From NCBI GenBank assembly GCA_014529385.2, contig CM043971.1:61641209-61705208 (forward strand): a stretch of 64,000 nucleotides of DNA, given 5' to 3'. Origin of the DNA: Adiantum capillus-veneris. Taxonomy: Eukaryota; Streptophyta; Polypodiopsida; Polypodiales; Pteridaceae. How positions within the stretch are numbered: the stretch's first letter is position 1; each line of letters opens with the position of its first letter. The translations under genes were made by a program, and so were the position numbers. A model generated the notes under the pieces. That model was not told the origin of the DNA. It searched no databases and was given only the letters and a program-made list of their open reading frames with translations. Below, piece by piece: positions 21,850-33,518 of the stretch.

Positions 21850-22830
21850 TCTGCAACAACTTGGAACGACGTCTCTTGGAATGCACAGGTTGCGGGATAC
21901 GCAAAGGCCAATCGCTCAACCATATTATACTAGATCCAACCAAGTTACTAAAGGCACGAATGCTACCTGTTCCAAAAAGGGCCAAAGTTTAGAGGCTCTC
22001 TCCTGATGCAATCACATACATGTGCATCTTGAAGGCTTGTGGCTTATGCAAGATGTTGATATGGGCATAAGCATTCAGGCTGATATTGTTAGTCAGGAGC
22101 TATTGAGAAAAGATATCATGTTTGGCACTGCCTTGAAAGCATGTGGCTCTATGCAAGATGTTGATATGGGCATAAACATTCAGGCTAATATTGTTAGTCA
22201 GGGGCTGTTGAGAATAGATGTCGTGCTTTGCATGCCTTGCGTGCATTCAAATTTATATAGCGAATCAAATCATGACTCTCGCAAGCAACATCAGTCCATT
22301 AGTGTCAGCGTCGTGTAGTGCATCCTCGCAAGCAATACGCGTCTACCCTCACGAAAGCATGAGAAGTTCTTGATGGGCATTCTCTTAATTTGGGATGTCA
22401 TCACCTGTAACGTGTTGTAAGGATCACTTGGAACGACATCTCTTGGAATGCACAGGTGGTGGGATACGCACAACAAAGAGCAGGGCCAAAAAGCTCTAGG
22501 CTGTTTAAAGCGAGTGCCTCTCTCCTAATGCAATCACATACGGGTGCATCTTGAAGGCATGTGGCTCTATGCAAGATGTTGATATGGGCATAAACATTCA
22601 GGCTGATATTATTAGTTAGCGCTATTGAGAAAAGATGTTGTGCTTGGCAATGCCTTGAAAGCATGTAACTCTATGCAAGATACTGATATGGGCATAAACA
22701 TTCAGGCGGATGTTATTAGTCAAAGGCTGTTGAGAAAAGATGTCATGCTTGGCAATAACTTGGTGACATTTTTATCCATCGTGTGCATTCAAATTTATAT
22801 AACGAGATTGCAAGATTTTTCCCATAGGAG
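21850..22830 (+). pseudogene. PPR fragment cluster A
   Basis: Plus strand. NDVSWNAQVAGYAK near 21862, then four copies of a segment starting CTTGAA(G/A)GC(A/T)TGT near 22031, 22132, 22551 and 22656, each followed by a region meaning SMQDVDMGINIQADIVSQ and then LLRKDVVLGNAL. They match the ILKACG, helix and DVVLGxALVDMY parts of plant PLS-class PPR repeats but are shuffled, shortened and stop-ridden. A DISWNAQVVGYAQQ piece lies near 22435-22475. Confidence 0.8.
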
Positions 22831-22849
22831 AAAGATCTAGACTATTTTT

Positions 22850-23110
22850 AGCAAATGCAATCACCTACGCATGCATCTTGAAGGCATGTGGTGCAAGATG
22901 CTAATATGGGCAAAAGAATTCACAATTATATTGTTTGTTTGAGTTTGTTGAAAAAAGATGTCGTGCTTGGCATTGTCTTGGTCGATATGTATGCCAAATC
23001 TAGAGTGCTTGGGAAAGATGTCGTGTTTGGCATTGACTTTGTCGATATGTATGCCAAATGTGGTGCGCTTCAGAAATTTAAAAAAATTGCTTGAGGAGCT
23101 TCCTGGATGG
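22850..23110 (+). pseudogene. PPR fragment cluster B
   Basis: Plus strand: AITYACILKACG near 22858, then a frame giving NYIVCLSLLKKDVVLGIVLV and DMYAK, a second VDMYAKCGAL, and an LEELPG-N-V segment at the end. One nearly complete PLS repeat with a duplicated middle and a frameshift at the ACG codon. Confidence 0.8.
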
Positions 23111-23149
23111 AATGTCGCATTCCGAATACATCCCCGTTTGAAAATCTGC

Positions 23150-24525
23150 TTCCCCATTGCTCCATGCGGCAGACAAAAAGTGCTTGAGGTGCTTCTTATC
23201 TGGAGTGTGGACTTTTGGAATGCACCAATTGCAGGATTTTCTCTACAAGAGAAAGCACTAGGCTGTTCTCAGCGGATGCAAAGTATTGGTCACGGGATAT
23301 GCACCACAAGAGCAAGCCAGAAAGCTCTAGGCTGATTTCAGCTTCCTATCCGCAGTGTGGACTCTTGGAATGCACTGATTGCAAGATTTTCCCCATAGGA
23401 GAAAGATCTTGTCTGATTTCAATAGATGCAATCACCTATGCATGCATCTTGAAGGCATGTGGCGCAAGATGCCGATATGGGAAAAAAAAATCACAATTAT
23501 ATTGTTTGTCCAAGTCTCTTGAATAAAGATGTCGTGCTTGGTACTGTCTTGGTTGATATGTATGCCAAATGTGGTGGGGTTGCGAAAGATGTCATGCTTG
23601 TCATTGTCTTGGTTGATATGTATGCTAAATGTGGTGTGCTTTAGAAAGAACAAAAAGTGCTTGAGGAGCTTCGGGTCCGGAATGTCGTCTCTCAGAATGC
23701 ACTGATTGTTGCAGGACGTCCACAACAATAGCTGCGTCAAGAGTCCAAAGTGTGGACTCTTGTAATGCACTGATTTCAGCATGCTCTAGTCTATTTTCAG
23801 CAGATGCAATCACTTATGCATGTGGCTCTATGCATAACAAGACCAGGGCTAGAAAGATATGGTGCTTGGCACTGCCTTGGTTGATATGTATGCCAAATGT
23901 GGTGCGCTTGATAAAGCACAAAAACTGCTTGAGGAGCTTCATGTCCAAGATATCACCTCTTGGAATGCACTGAACGCGGGATGTGCATAACAAGAGCAGA
24001 GCCAGAAATCTCTAGCTTGTTTTCAGCGGATGCAAAGCATTGGAATGCTCTAGTCGTGGCATATGCACCATAGGAGCAGGGCCAGAAAGGTCTAGGATGT
24101 CTTCAGCTTCCTATCCGGAGTGTGGACTCTTGGAATGCACCGACTGCAGGATTTGCCCCACAGGGACTGGGCCAAAAGCTCTAGTCTGTTTTTAGTAGAT
24201 AAGAAGTGAGGCCCTCTCTCTAGATGCAATCACCTACGCATGCATCTTGAAGGCATGTGGTGCAAGATGTTGATATGGACAAAAATTCACAATTATATTG
24301 TTTGTCTGAGTCTGTGGAAAAAGCTGTCGTGCTTGGCATTGTCTTGATTGATATGTATGCAAATGTGGTGCGCTTGAGAAAGATGTCATGCTTGGCACTG
24401 TCTTGGTCGATATGTATGCCAAATTTGGTGCGCTTCAGAAAATTCAAAAAGTGCTTAAGGATCTTCCTGTCCAGAATGTCACCTCTTGGAATACATTGAT
24501 TGTGGGTTTCCTTTTTTGAAGCGTT
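23150..24525 (+). pseudogene. PPR fragment cluster C
   Basis: Plus strand. Alternating pieces of the same repeat unit: VLEVLLIWSVD/NAPIAGFSLQE near 23175-23260, ITYACILKACGA near 23432, DVVLGTVLVDMYAKCG near 23530-23575 and again near 23590-23635, VDMYAKCGAL near 23885, VQDITSWNAL near 23945, SWNAPTAGFA near 24125, AITYACILKACG near 24228, MYAN/MYAKFGAL near 24350-24430 and LPVQNVTSWNTL near 24465-24500. At least three reading frames are used. A PPR gene or genes here have been duplicated locally and then decayed. Confidence 0.8.
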
Positions 24526-24929
24526 TCTTGCCATTTTCTTGCTTGCTGACTTGCTAACTCAACTCATCACAATTTGAAGTTTCCTCAAATTTTTTGGTTC
24601 TCTCTTTGTGGGTAGCAAAGCTAGGTTTTCTGGTTCTTGCAACATCACCCACAAATTACTTTGACAAAGGTTCGCTGTCTTGAAGAGTTATGAGCTTGCT
24701 CGTCTTGGATTAGGTCACGATAAGGATGCCGTTAATTTGTTACCTTTGTTGCCTCTTCTCGAGCAAAATTGCAATAAAGTTGAGGGTTTATCCTTATCAT
24801 CTGACTGCAGATTGTCAATTCAAAAGAATTTTTTCAGCATTTGGAAACAAATAAATGAGTGGTATTGGCCTTCACTTCAATGAGCATACATAATCTCATT
24901 TGTTTACCGGCTGTTTTCTAATAATCCCA

Positions 24930-25727
24930 CACATCCGTGTGCTAATCCAACGAGGGCATGGTTCCTCAAATGTCAAACCAACTTCATCTTCCTCATCCAC
25001 AACTACTCCCCCACCCTCGCCCCCTCCTCCTCTCCCACCACCACATTCAACTTCACCAACTTCAACCACAGAAGATGACTCAAAGGAATCGGTGCCATCA
25101 AATTTTGATGACCCTTCAAATGAACAGATAGAGGTATATCCCTTGGCAGAAGATGAAAAATTGGTGGAGAATGTTGTGGTAAACTATGAAGAAATTAGTG
25201 AGACCTTAAATGCTACTAGAAATGCTTTTTTTATCAGAGTAGAGTGAGAAGGAGTCTCTTGATTATTGCAGGCAATTTGAGGTAGGCTCATGCAGTGGAA
25301 ATGCTCTGACAATTGCAGAATGTACTGTTGTGGGGCACGGGAATTCACAACTGGAGGTTGTTGTGATGTCAATAAATGCATGTCAAGAAGACCAAAGCAA
25401 TGCTGAAGGTTTTCCATTACCCTCATGTAAGCCTGATGGAGGCTCCGTTGTTTTACTGGTTCATCCTCACATGTACAGGGTATGTGAATGAATCAACCAT
25501 CATTTGCTGCAACTGAATCTGGATTGCAGTGGTCAAAGGTTACTGCTAGTCTTCCTTTTTCCACTCTCTCATCGTCATCAGCCATAATTCCAAGCTCTCG
25601 ACATGAAAGCTGAGGCTTATCTCTTGCATCTAGCTCAATCCAAACAGCAAGTGGATCCTCTTGCAACGGTGGAGGAGTGTAAAATCATTAAAGAGCTTCA
25701 TCTCCAAGGTTGCAATTCGCCCATAAG

Positions 25728-25809
<82 letters not shown>

Positions 25810-25925
25810 AAGTTGAAACTAGACGCTCAAAAAGGTGTGGGGGTGCAGCGGATGGCTAAAGATGGGAATTGTCTCTTTCGTGCAGTAGAAGATCAGGTCT
25901 ATGGAGATTTTGAAATTCAATCACC
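24930..25925 (+). pseudogene. OTU-domain deubiquitinase fragment (OTU6/OTUD5-like)
   Basis: The start resembles the N-terminus of plant OTU deubiquitinases of the OTU5/6 type: RVLIQRGHGSSNVK, then a Ser/Thr- and Pro-rich stretch up to about 25070 and an acidic segment. After a decayed Ser-rich middle and a 72-bp GA tract the frame 25813-25925 reads VGVQRMAKDGNCLFRAVEDQ, which holds the catalytic Asp and Cys of the OTU fold (D-G-N-C), then VYGD. Right after this the sequence turns into PPR repeat (LEGYAYILKGCGS), so the catalytic His region is lost. OTU enzymes remove ubiquitin; this copy could not. The N-terminal match is by motif memory. Confidence 0.65.
25734..25805. repeat. (GA)n microsatellite
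   Basis: About 36 GA units inside the OTU pseudogene, just before the catalytic segment. Confidence 0.98.
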
Positions 25926-26355
<430 letters not shown>

Positions 26356-26466
26356 CCAATATTTTGTTCGATCTCAATTCAATGCGAACGCAGCTAACGA
26401 AGCACCCTAGTTCGTTCTCTTTGGGATGCCGCTGCTTAATATTTTTTGCAGGCAATCGACCAAAAG

Positions 26467-26740
26467 CAGGCATTGTTTATCGTAATCTGCCTTTTTTAAA
26501 TTCCCTTTTTGATCAAGGGCTATTGTTGTTCCAAGTGGATCACTCCATGTTCAAGAAAGAGAAAAGCATCTTAGGCTCACCCAAGTAAAAATAGCCGAAG
26601 AGAGGTGGGGTCTATCAAGCATTGTTTATCATAATCTACCTTTTTTACATTCCCTTTTTGATCAAGGGCTATCGTTGTACCAAGTGGCTCACTCCATGTT
26701 CAAGAAAAGAGAAAAGCATCTTAGGCTCACCAAGTAAAAC
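26467..26740 (+). repeat. Tandem duplication of about 148 bp
   Basis: The segment with TTCCCTTTTTGATCAAGGGC and CACTCCATGTTCAAGAAA occurs near 26470-26590 and near 26617-26740 with about a dozen differences. The first copy is preceded by a splice-acceptor-like TTTTTTGCAG. It may be a duplicated exon of an unidentified gene. Confidence 0.75.
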
Positions 26741-26806
26741 AAGGTCGTCTACAACAGATGAGGGCACTGCCTTTTATTACCATAAGTGGGAATGAACTAA
26801 GTTTTC

Positions 26807-27121
26807 ATGCATAGGGAGTTCCTTTATTCACCTCTCAAGGCTTTCTGTCGTGTGCTTCAAGTTCATATTCTCCTAACAAAGCTAAGCTTCAAGCAATGGT
26901 TTGAATCATTGGAGCCAGATATACTCTTTCTTACAAATGGAGCTGGCAGATTCTCTATTTCGATGGATGTCCTAGAAACATTACTCAACGAAAAATTATC
27001 AGAGCTGGTAGGACTCCCCACTGCACGCAGTATATTTGTTGTACATGGAATTTTGCAATTTGAGACTTTTGTTTCTCCTCTTGCTGCCAAATATCAGTGG
27101 AAGGAAAACATTTGTGTCTAA
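26807..27121 (+). CDS. Open frame of 104 codons, function unknown, probably an exon remnant
   Basis: The translation has protein-like composition (for example FKQWFESLEPDILFLTNGAG, then an LSELVGLPTARS segment) and no low-complexity bias. I do not recognise the family. The ATG may not be the true start and the frame could be one exon of a larger, decayed gene together with the duplicated stretch just upstream. Confidence 0.35.
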   Translation: MHREFLYSPLKAFCRVLQVHILLTKLSFKQWFESLEPDILFLTNGAGRFSISMDVLETLLNEKLSELVGLPTARSIFVVHGILQFETFVSPLAAKYQWKENICV

Positions 27122-27584
27122 CCTTTCCAAGTGTGTTTATCTCAAAATGTTTTGTACAAGTTTCTTTAGATACATGTACCTACAATATTAGGGTTACAAG
27201 CATCGTTTTTGGAGCTGATTGTTGGCTTTCTATCAAGGAGCTCCATGTCATAACTTATTGAAATTGTCCAATCACACAATCATGGGTTGCATAATTTTGC
27301 CAAATTTGTGTTATGTAGTACTTTGTCATAACCATACTTCTGTCTCAGCCTTCGTTTCTTATGCACTTTTCATGATGCCATTTTTTTTACGCCGCGACTA
27401 TGGTGTTGTTGGAATACAGTGCATGTGGTTGAGATTAAATTTTGGAATGCTAAAATGGCTAGTTCGTCATTGCCATAGTAACCATTTGTGGTAGGATATG
27501 GGCATTTTTTGCTTGAAGGAACCTCAAGATGGATATGGGCTTGTAGAAAAGTTTAGCCTCTTGTTTGCTTTCGCTCAAGCACTC

Positions 27585-27664
<80 letters not shown>

Positions 27665-28052
27665 ATGTGTCTTGATTGCATAGGTTGGCAACATGCATTT
27701 TGTTTGCAAGTAGAGCACAACCATCAATTGTTGTATGTTTTTATCTATACTCGTACAACAACGTAATGCCTACTAGCCGTGGAAGGAGCTAAAGATGAAG
27801 AAGAAAGAGGGTAGCACCATTATGCAAGTTTAGTGGTTTGACCCGTGAAGCTTTACCTTCACAAGATCGTAGCCACAACTATTTGAGGTGATGGTTTTAG
27901 AGTCGCTCAGTATTATAGGTCACCGTGTGAATGGATCATTTTGTAGTTATCTGATCAAGACGAGAGAAGAGGTTGTATGCTGCTACAAATGAAGCTCAAC
28001 TACAAAGATCTGAGAACAAATTAATTAAGACTACCTTATGGCTTCAAAAATT
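27122..28052. other. Intergenic with a compound microsatellite
   Basis: No gene recognised; short frames near 27219-27494 have no identifiable motif. The TC/AC tract inside it is listed separately. Confidence 0.5.
27588..27665. repeat. Compound (TC)n(AC)n microsatellite
   Basis: About 26 TC units followed by about 13 AC units. Confidence 0.98.
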
Positions 28053-28520
28053 GGCCAGTCCAAGTAAGATGGTTGTGATGTGTCGTTACTACTCTTATAT
28101 ATTGAGATTGTCTGTGTGCAAGATCAAAAGGCCCACAAGAATGATTGCCAATGGGAGAATCATGCCATTATTATGACAACTCAACATGTTTCTTAGCTCC
28201 TTGTATGTGGTTTCTACACCACCCTTTTCTCACCACCCACTATCTCATGAATTTTGCCTCCAGTCATGCCAACAGCATTAGTGAGTCCAAGTAGGATGGT
28301 CGTGATGTGTCGTTACTACTATTATATTGAGATTGTATGTATGCAAGATCAGAAGGCCCACAAGCGTGATTGCCATGGGTTGATCAGATGTCCTTATGGC
28401 AGCTTAACATGTTTCTTGGTCCCCTATAGCTATGGTTGCAACACCCTTTGCTCACCACCCACTATCTCATGAATGCTAAAATTCTACCTCCCCTCATGCC
28501 AAATAGTAGTAGCTTTGTCA
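28053..28520 (+). repeat. Tandem duplication of about 233 bp
   Basis: Copies begin at about 28053 and 28286 with AGTCCAAGTA(A/G)GATGGT(T/C)GTGATG and share CACCACCCACTATCTCATGAAT near their ends. They differ by substitutions and small indels. The second copy holds an open frame with IEIVCMQDQKAHKRDCHGLI; I do not recognise it. Confidence 0.8.
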
Positions 28521-28947
28521 AAGCTATCAACAAAAAAGCGGGCGAAGTCATACTCAAGCGCAATTTTTGGTTTCAATTGGCGACGATCTCCATTACTATA
28601 CCTTCTGTGCATGTGTGATTACCTGTCAAATCAATTCACAGACCAAGAAAATGAAGATTTTAGTGTTAAACCACAATTTCAAGGTTTTTCAATTTTATTA
28701 ATTGGTTGAATTCTTTTGAGAACATTTTTATTGTGCCATAACAAATTTTTCTGCCATTCTACCGTCTTTACATGATTGTAAGACGAAGTTCCCTCTATAA
28801 CAACTATTTAAGTTCCTTTGGCTCATCTCCATGCACTATGTGAAGAGTACAAGGCTGAGAAACAAAGAACTCACCACTTGGCCAGAAAGGTGAGTGTAAG
28901 CGATTTCTTGCACAAGACAAGATGATTAGTTATAGTATTGAGTCCTG

Positions 28948-29547
28948 CTATGTAATAAAATAGCAATAGCTAAATAAAAAAAGTACCAACAAGAAAATGG
29001 TGGCACTTTGATTTCTATGTCTATGTCGTCTTTTGTTGTTACAAAGATTCACGGAGGCATTGTAATGTCCACTTGTACAACTATGCGAGTTGCAAAAAAG
29101 GGGGGATAAGCTATAGGGTGTTAAAAATACCCCAATTAATTTTCTTGTACACGGACAATCATAGAGTGCAAGACCCAAGAAAATTTGTGTGTCAACAGAT
29201 ATGTACTTACTCTGAGAGGCCATTTTACAAGTACTGCAAAATGCCACTCTTAAAAAATTTGATATATGGAATAGTAAAATGCCAACCGTTGGGACATATG
29301 AAATGTTGGTAAAAGTACAAACTTTGTTGGCCCTTGCAGGGTAGCAATTTGCCGCAGCCTTTTTTGGTGTGAATTTTGACTTGATTAACAAGGTTTGTCT
29401 CATACCATCTACCAAAAACAAGCACATTTCATTAGTCAGGTTTGAACAGTCGAGTGTACAATAACAAGTTATACCAGGGTTGCCCACCTTCTGATGCTTG
29501 ACAGCCAGCAAACCTTCAAAGCTTAAATATGTGACATGTCTCTTCAA
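28948..29547 (-). CDS. Open frame of 199 codons, doubtful
   Basis: The first part (HVTYLSFEGLLAVKHQKVGN) is protein-like; the remainder is Cys-, Ser- and Leu-rich without motifs and probably reads through non-coding DNA. It lies downstream of, and on the same strand as, the exon-like pieces at 29.7-31.2 kb, so its start may be the last exon of that gene. Low confidence as a gene on its own. Confidence 0.25.
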   Translation of the reverse strand: MKRHVTYLSFEGLLAVKHQKVGNPGITCYCTLDCSNLTNEMCLFLVDGMRQTLLIKSKFTPKKAAANCYPARANKVCTFTNISYVPTVGILLFHISNFLRVAFCSTCKMASQSKYISVDTQIFLGLALYDCPCTRKLIGVFLTPYSLSPLFCNSHSCTSGHYNASVNLCNNKRRHRHRNQSATIFLLVLFLFSYCYFIT

Positions 29548-29679
29548 ATCCTCTGGATCTTAGCCGCAATAGAGAATTCCCAGTAAGTATCTCAACAAAC
29601 TTCCAAATACATGTCAATCCAAGAATCAACAGTGGCATCAAGTGACCAATCATACCAATTCTCTAAGCTAAGCAAAAGT

Positions 29680-31235
29680 TGTGAAGTGTTGAACATGAGC
29701 TCATTGCCTCAGCCTTCCCCAATGCAAAGATGGTGAAATATAGAGCTCATTGGAAATATGTGCTTCTGGAAAGAACTATTACAATCCTCTCTACAAAGAC
29801 TGTTGCGCACATCAAATAACCTGCTATCTTCCATTGATGTGCTCTCAACATTAAGCTCCCAAAGTGTCAAGGCCAATTTCTAGCATCCGTTTTTGCTTTG
29901 CACTGTCTATGCTATAATGGGGTTATAAAAGCGGTATAATATATACAGCATTGGCACCCAAGAATTTTGAAGCAAGCCCTTGATTTTTAACATTTTCAAG
30001 AACAAGAGACAAATCTTGTTGATTTTCAGTAATAGCCAACTCTAGATTGCTTTGTTCCTCTTTTCTACATGCAAAAGTTGCTGGCAGTTGTGGTGTTCAC
30101 ATCCAACGTCCTACAAAAACCTTGGGTCTATTGCCCAAGCCTTGTCTGTTCACTAGTTGCAAGAAAATTAAAATAAAAACAAAAAGAACTAATTGATGGG
30201 AGCATTACAAATCATCCCTTACCATGCATAACAAAGGTTGAAACTCTTAGCTCGTCAGAAGAAAAACAAGCTAAGTGTTTGTGGATGTTTGACAAGGATG
30301 ACCCATCTCTAAGCGCACAATTCGACCACTCCACATCCACTAGAGAATCTACAACATCAAACCTGGTCAAGTGTAGGCTGCTCTTCCTCACTTGGTACAA
30401 TTGACGAAACCTTCAAGACATGCAATTATGGGTGTGCGAGATCTTGATAAACATGTGGACTGCCCATTGCACTAGTTTCATAACCCTTTCCAACTGAAGA
30501 TCTGTACCCAAATCCTATCTCTGAAGTATACATCATAATATTAGGCAATGAAAATCAAGTAGAAGCACTCTACAAAGAAAACTAACCTGTTTCGGGCTAT
30601 GAATCAAGTGCCTCAAAATGCAATGAAGTTACAAGTGTCAACAGTGCTCCCCAGTAGCAAATCCAGCCCTACCATTACCTACAGCCGACGGTCCCACCTG
30701 ATTTAGAATAATAGCTTGAAGAACATACAAACTAGGATATTGGGGTTGACCAAAATCAAGGTCTCTATACACTTCTTTGGAGCCGGACTCGTCAAGTGAA
30801 ATACCCTCTCCTCATGAGAACAAATACGGGTTCAATTGTTAAAACCTGGAAAGGAGTGAATTAAAAAAACCTTTGTCTTTGCATACTATAGAAGCACCTT
30901 GAAATAATTCTAGCACAACAGCACTTTTAGTGCCATACCCATGAAGACTTGCAAGTGCTTTGCATACTACCAAAGATCTTGGTTGCATGAAGCTGTTCAG
31001 ATCGTATTTGGAGCTGGGTTGGAGTGATCATAGTTAAATTTCTTGTAACATCTATGTTGAGGGGCTATCTTGAATTGCCTCAAGAAGATTTCTTGCACCA
31101 CCAAAAATGGAGGAAGCCCCACTTGGATAGGGATATCCCATATTTCCATCTACACCATCATCTGAACGTACTATGTAGTTTCTCCCCTTGGCCAATGTAG
31201 CTGTCGACGCTAAAACTCCCCTTGGCTATAGCAAG
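29680..31235 (-). pseudogene. Decayed multi-exon gene, unidentified
   Basis: Going 5' to 3' on the minus strand, open protein-like pieces follow each other: ATLAKGRNYIVRSDDGVDG (31.2 kb), LNSFMQPRSLVVCKALASLH (31.0-30.9 kb), SKEVYRDLDFGQPQYPSLYV (30.8-30.65 kb), GFGYRSSVGKGYETS (30.5 kb), LTRFDVVDSLVDVEWSNCAL (30.4-30.2 kb), LELAITENQQDLSLVLENVK (30.1-29.9 kb) and ESTSMEDSRLFDVRN (29.85-29.7 kb). A donor-like CGAAACAG/GTTAGT follows a frameshifted end of the third piece near 30595, and stops occur within several pieces. They look like exons of one large protein, perhaps a helical scaffold. I cannot name the family. Confidence 0.45.
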
Positions 31236-32013
31236 ATAAAAAAGGTTCAGTTACGATCTTGAAAACAAATCATATAAAGAGAACTCCATTCTCTTAGGCA
31301 AGAAATCAGGTAAGCGTTTAAAAACATACAAAGAAAAATCCACCTCTCAAAGACTTGAGGACACAAAAGAACACGAACAAGCGGAAACTACAAAACTTTG
31401 TAACAAAACTCAAAAGAAGGGAAAAATCAGGAGCTCATAGCTCTAAATAAAGTATGAAAGTTGGAGACCTCATAAGCTCTTAAGAGGTGAACAAGCTCTG
31501 TGTAGCAGATGATAACCAAAAGCAAAATAAATAATCAAGCTATTGTCCAAAAATGAAAATTTTCATTAAAAAAGCAACAAAGAGAGAAGCCAGTGCCTCT
31601 AAGCAGAAAAAGACATCAATTTAGAGAAAAGCTCAGATGGCCCTTGAGCAACTTGTGAAGGTTCCATAAAAGTGCCATTGATGTTCCCCCAAGGTTCAGA
31701 CCCAGTTGTTGCAGAATTATCCCAACAAAAAGAAGATTTCCATGGGCAAAAGGGGTTTTAAGAAAGTAGCTGGATAGAAAAAATCACACTTGGAAGCTGA
31801 GGATGGAAGGTAGCCGCTGTCTGACAGAAGAAACATAAATTTCGTCAAGCACACTTTGCAAGTGTGAGAGAAAGAGGGCTAGAAGTTAGACTGTCGAGCC
31901 TGACATAAGAGCACCGTTCGTTGTGGAATGCTGAGCAAAAGCAGATACAACACCAAAATATATGAATCTTCACTCCCAAAATCTACTCTGTAGGCTGCAA
32001 ACCACCCAACAAG

Positions 32014-32016
<3 letters not shown>

Positions 32017-32053
<37 letters not shown>
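32017..32053. repeat. (GA)n microsatellite
   Basis: About 18 GA units. Confidence 0.97.
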
Positions 32054-32054
<1 letters not shown>

Positions 32055-32394
32055 ACCTGATCTCTCAAAGGACAGTCGAAGCACCTACAAATCATTAATA
32101 ATCAAGGACCTATAACTCCCCGCAGAAGAGAGAGGACCTGCACCGTGCACGTAGAAACTCATCGTTCTGGAAAACGGTAAAAAGCGACAACTGCATTCCA
32201 CGCAACAGTCCACATAACCCTCTAGACGCCAATTTTTAATTTAGCAATACCAACCTAACAACAAAAATAGAAATCCTTTTCATGCCCTCCACCTAAAAAA
32301 CACACCCTTGTCCAACAACTTCCCATTGGCCTAAGCCCCTATGGCCATGCTAGCAAATTTTCTCCCCATAGACCCTGCCTTACGACAGTGCCAA

Positions 32395-32476
32395 TAAAAA
32401 TAGCGAGAGAGAGGTGGGGTCTATCTGCCGATGTGCTTGGAGAGAGAGGGAATAGGCCTACTTGGGCTTGTGTTAT

Positions 32477-32512
<36 letters not shown>

Positions 32513-32555
32513 AGAAGAAGGAGAAAGTTTTAACATCGTAGGAAACTATCCCAAG
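32395..32555. repeat. Dispersed repeat around a GA tract, copy 1
   Basis: GA tract at 32480-32511 followed by GCAGAAGAAGGAGAAAG and TTTTAACATCGTAGGAAACT. The right flank recurs after the GA tract at 60659-60762. The left flank (AAAAATAGCGAGAGAGAGGT) resembles 26588-26612. This is a dispersed element built on a microsatellite core. Confidence 0.7.
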
Positions 32556-33112
32556 AGAGCACGCTTGAAGGCACATGTATCCATCGCACTATGATAGCGT
32601 GGTCAGCCGACAGCCCCAGATTGCATCACCACTTCAGACGATGGGTTTATAAGGTTTTGATGAAGTGGACGACCCGATGGGTTGCAGGCGGTCGGCTTAG
32701 AGAGAGAAAGCAATGAGAGCGATTGCCGGGCTGATGTGAGCGTCGAGAAACTGGCTAAAAAAATTGGGCATCCCATGACTTTTAAAATTAGGCCGAAATT
32801 CCCCTCTAATTTGTGAACATTCCCAATATACCCCTAAAATTTCAAAAATTCCGAGTAGGCGACCAAAACGTCTTTTTTGGGTTCATTAAGTGGCATCTAC
32901 GGAGATGCTTTGTTGCTTTAATATCAAAAGGGAGTGGGAGAAATTATTTGGGCAGGGCTGAGGACACCTGGTGGAGAGAGATGAAGAGATAGAGTAGATT
33001 TTTTAATGTGGGTCAACACAGGAAGCGATTGCAAAAGGATTCGTAGGGCCGAGTTGCAGAGGGGCAGTGCTCGTTTGGAGCGGATCGCCCGGGTATAAGA
33101 GGCGCAAACTCT

Positions 33113-33114
<2 letters not shown>

Positions 33115-33156
<42 letters not shown>
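33115..33156. repeat. (TC)n microsatellite
   Basis: About 20 TC units. Confidence 0.97.
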
Positions 33157-33161
<5 letters not shown>

Positions 33162-33483
33162 CATCATTTTGGGATAGATTTGCCCCAATTTTACCACAAT
33201 CTAATGTTTATGGCAATGGGGATCTATCTTTAAGCGTCTCACAAAAAATTATTCACGAATGAGCTCACAAATGAGGCATTTGTGTTTAAAAATGGTGAAC
33301 AGTTTCAACGAAAGTGGCCTCAATACCACCAACAATCCTAGCTCTATCATCTTCTATTATCTATTGAGGAGAACCAATCTTCCGATGAAGAGTTGCAAAA
33401 GAAATTGTTCTTGATTGGCCGACATGAACGAGCACCCACGCACGTAGATGAGACATGGCCACAACCAACTCAAGCGTGCACGC

Positions 33484-33485
<2 letters not shown>

Positions 33486-33516
<31 letters not shown>
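33486..33516. repeat. (GA)n microsatellite
   Basis: About 15 GA units. Confidence 0.97.
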
Positions 33517-33518
<2 letters not shown>

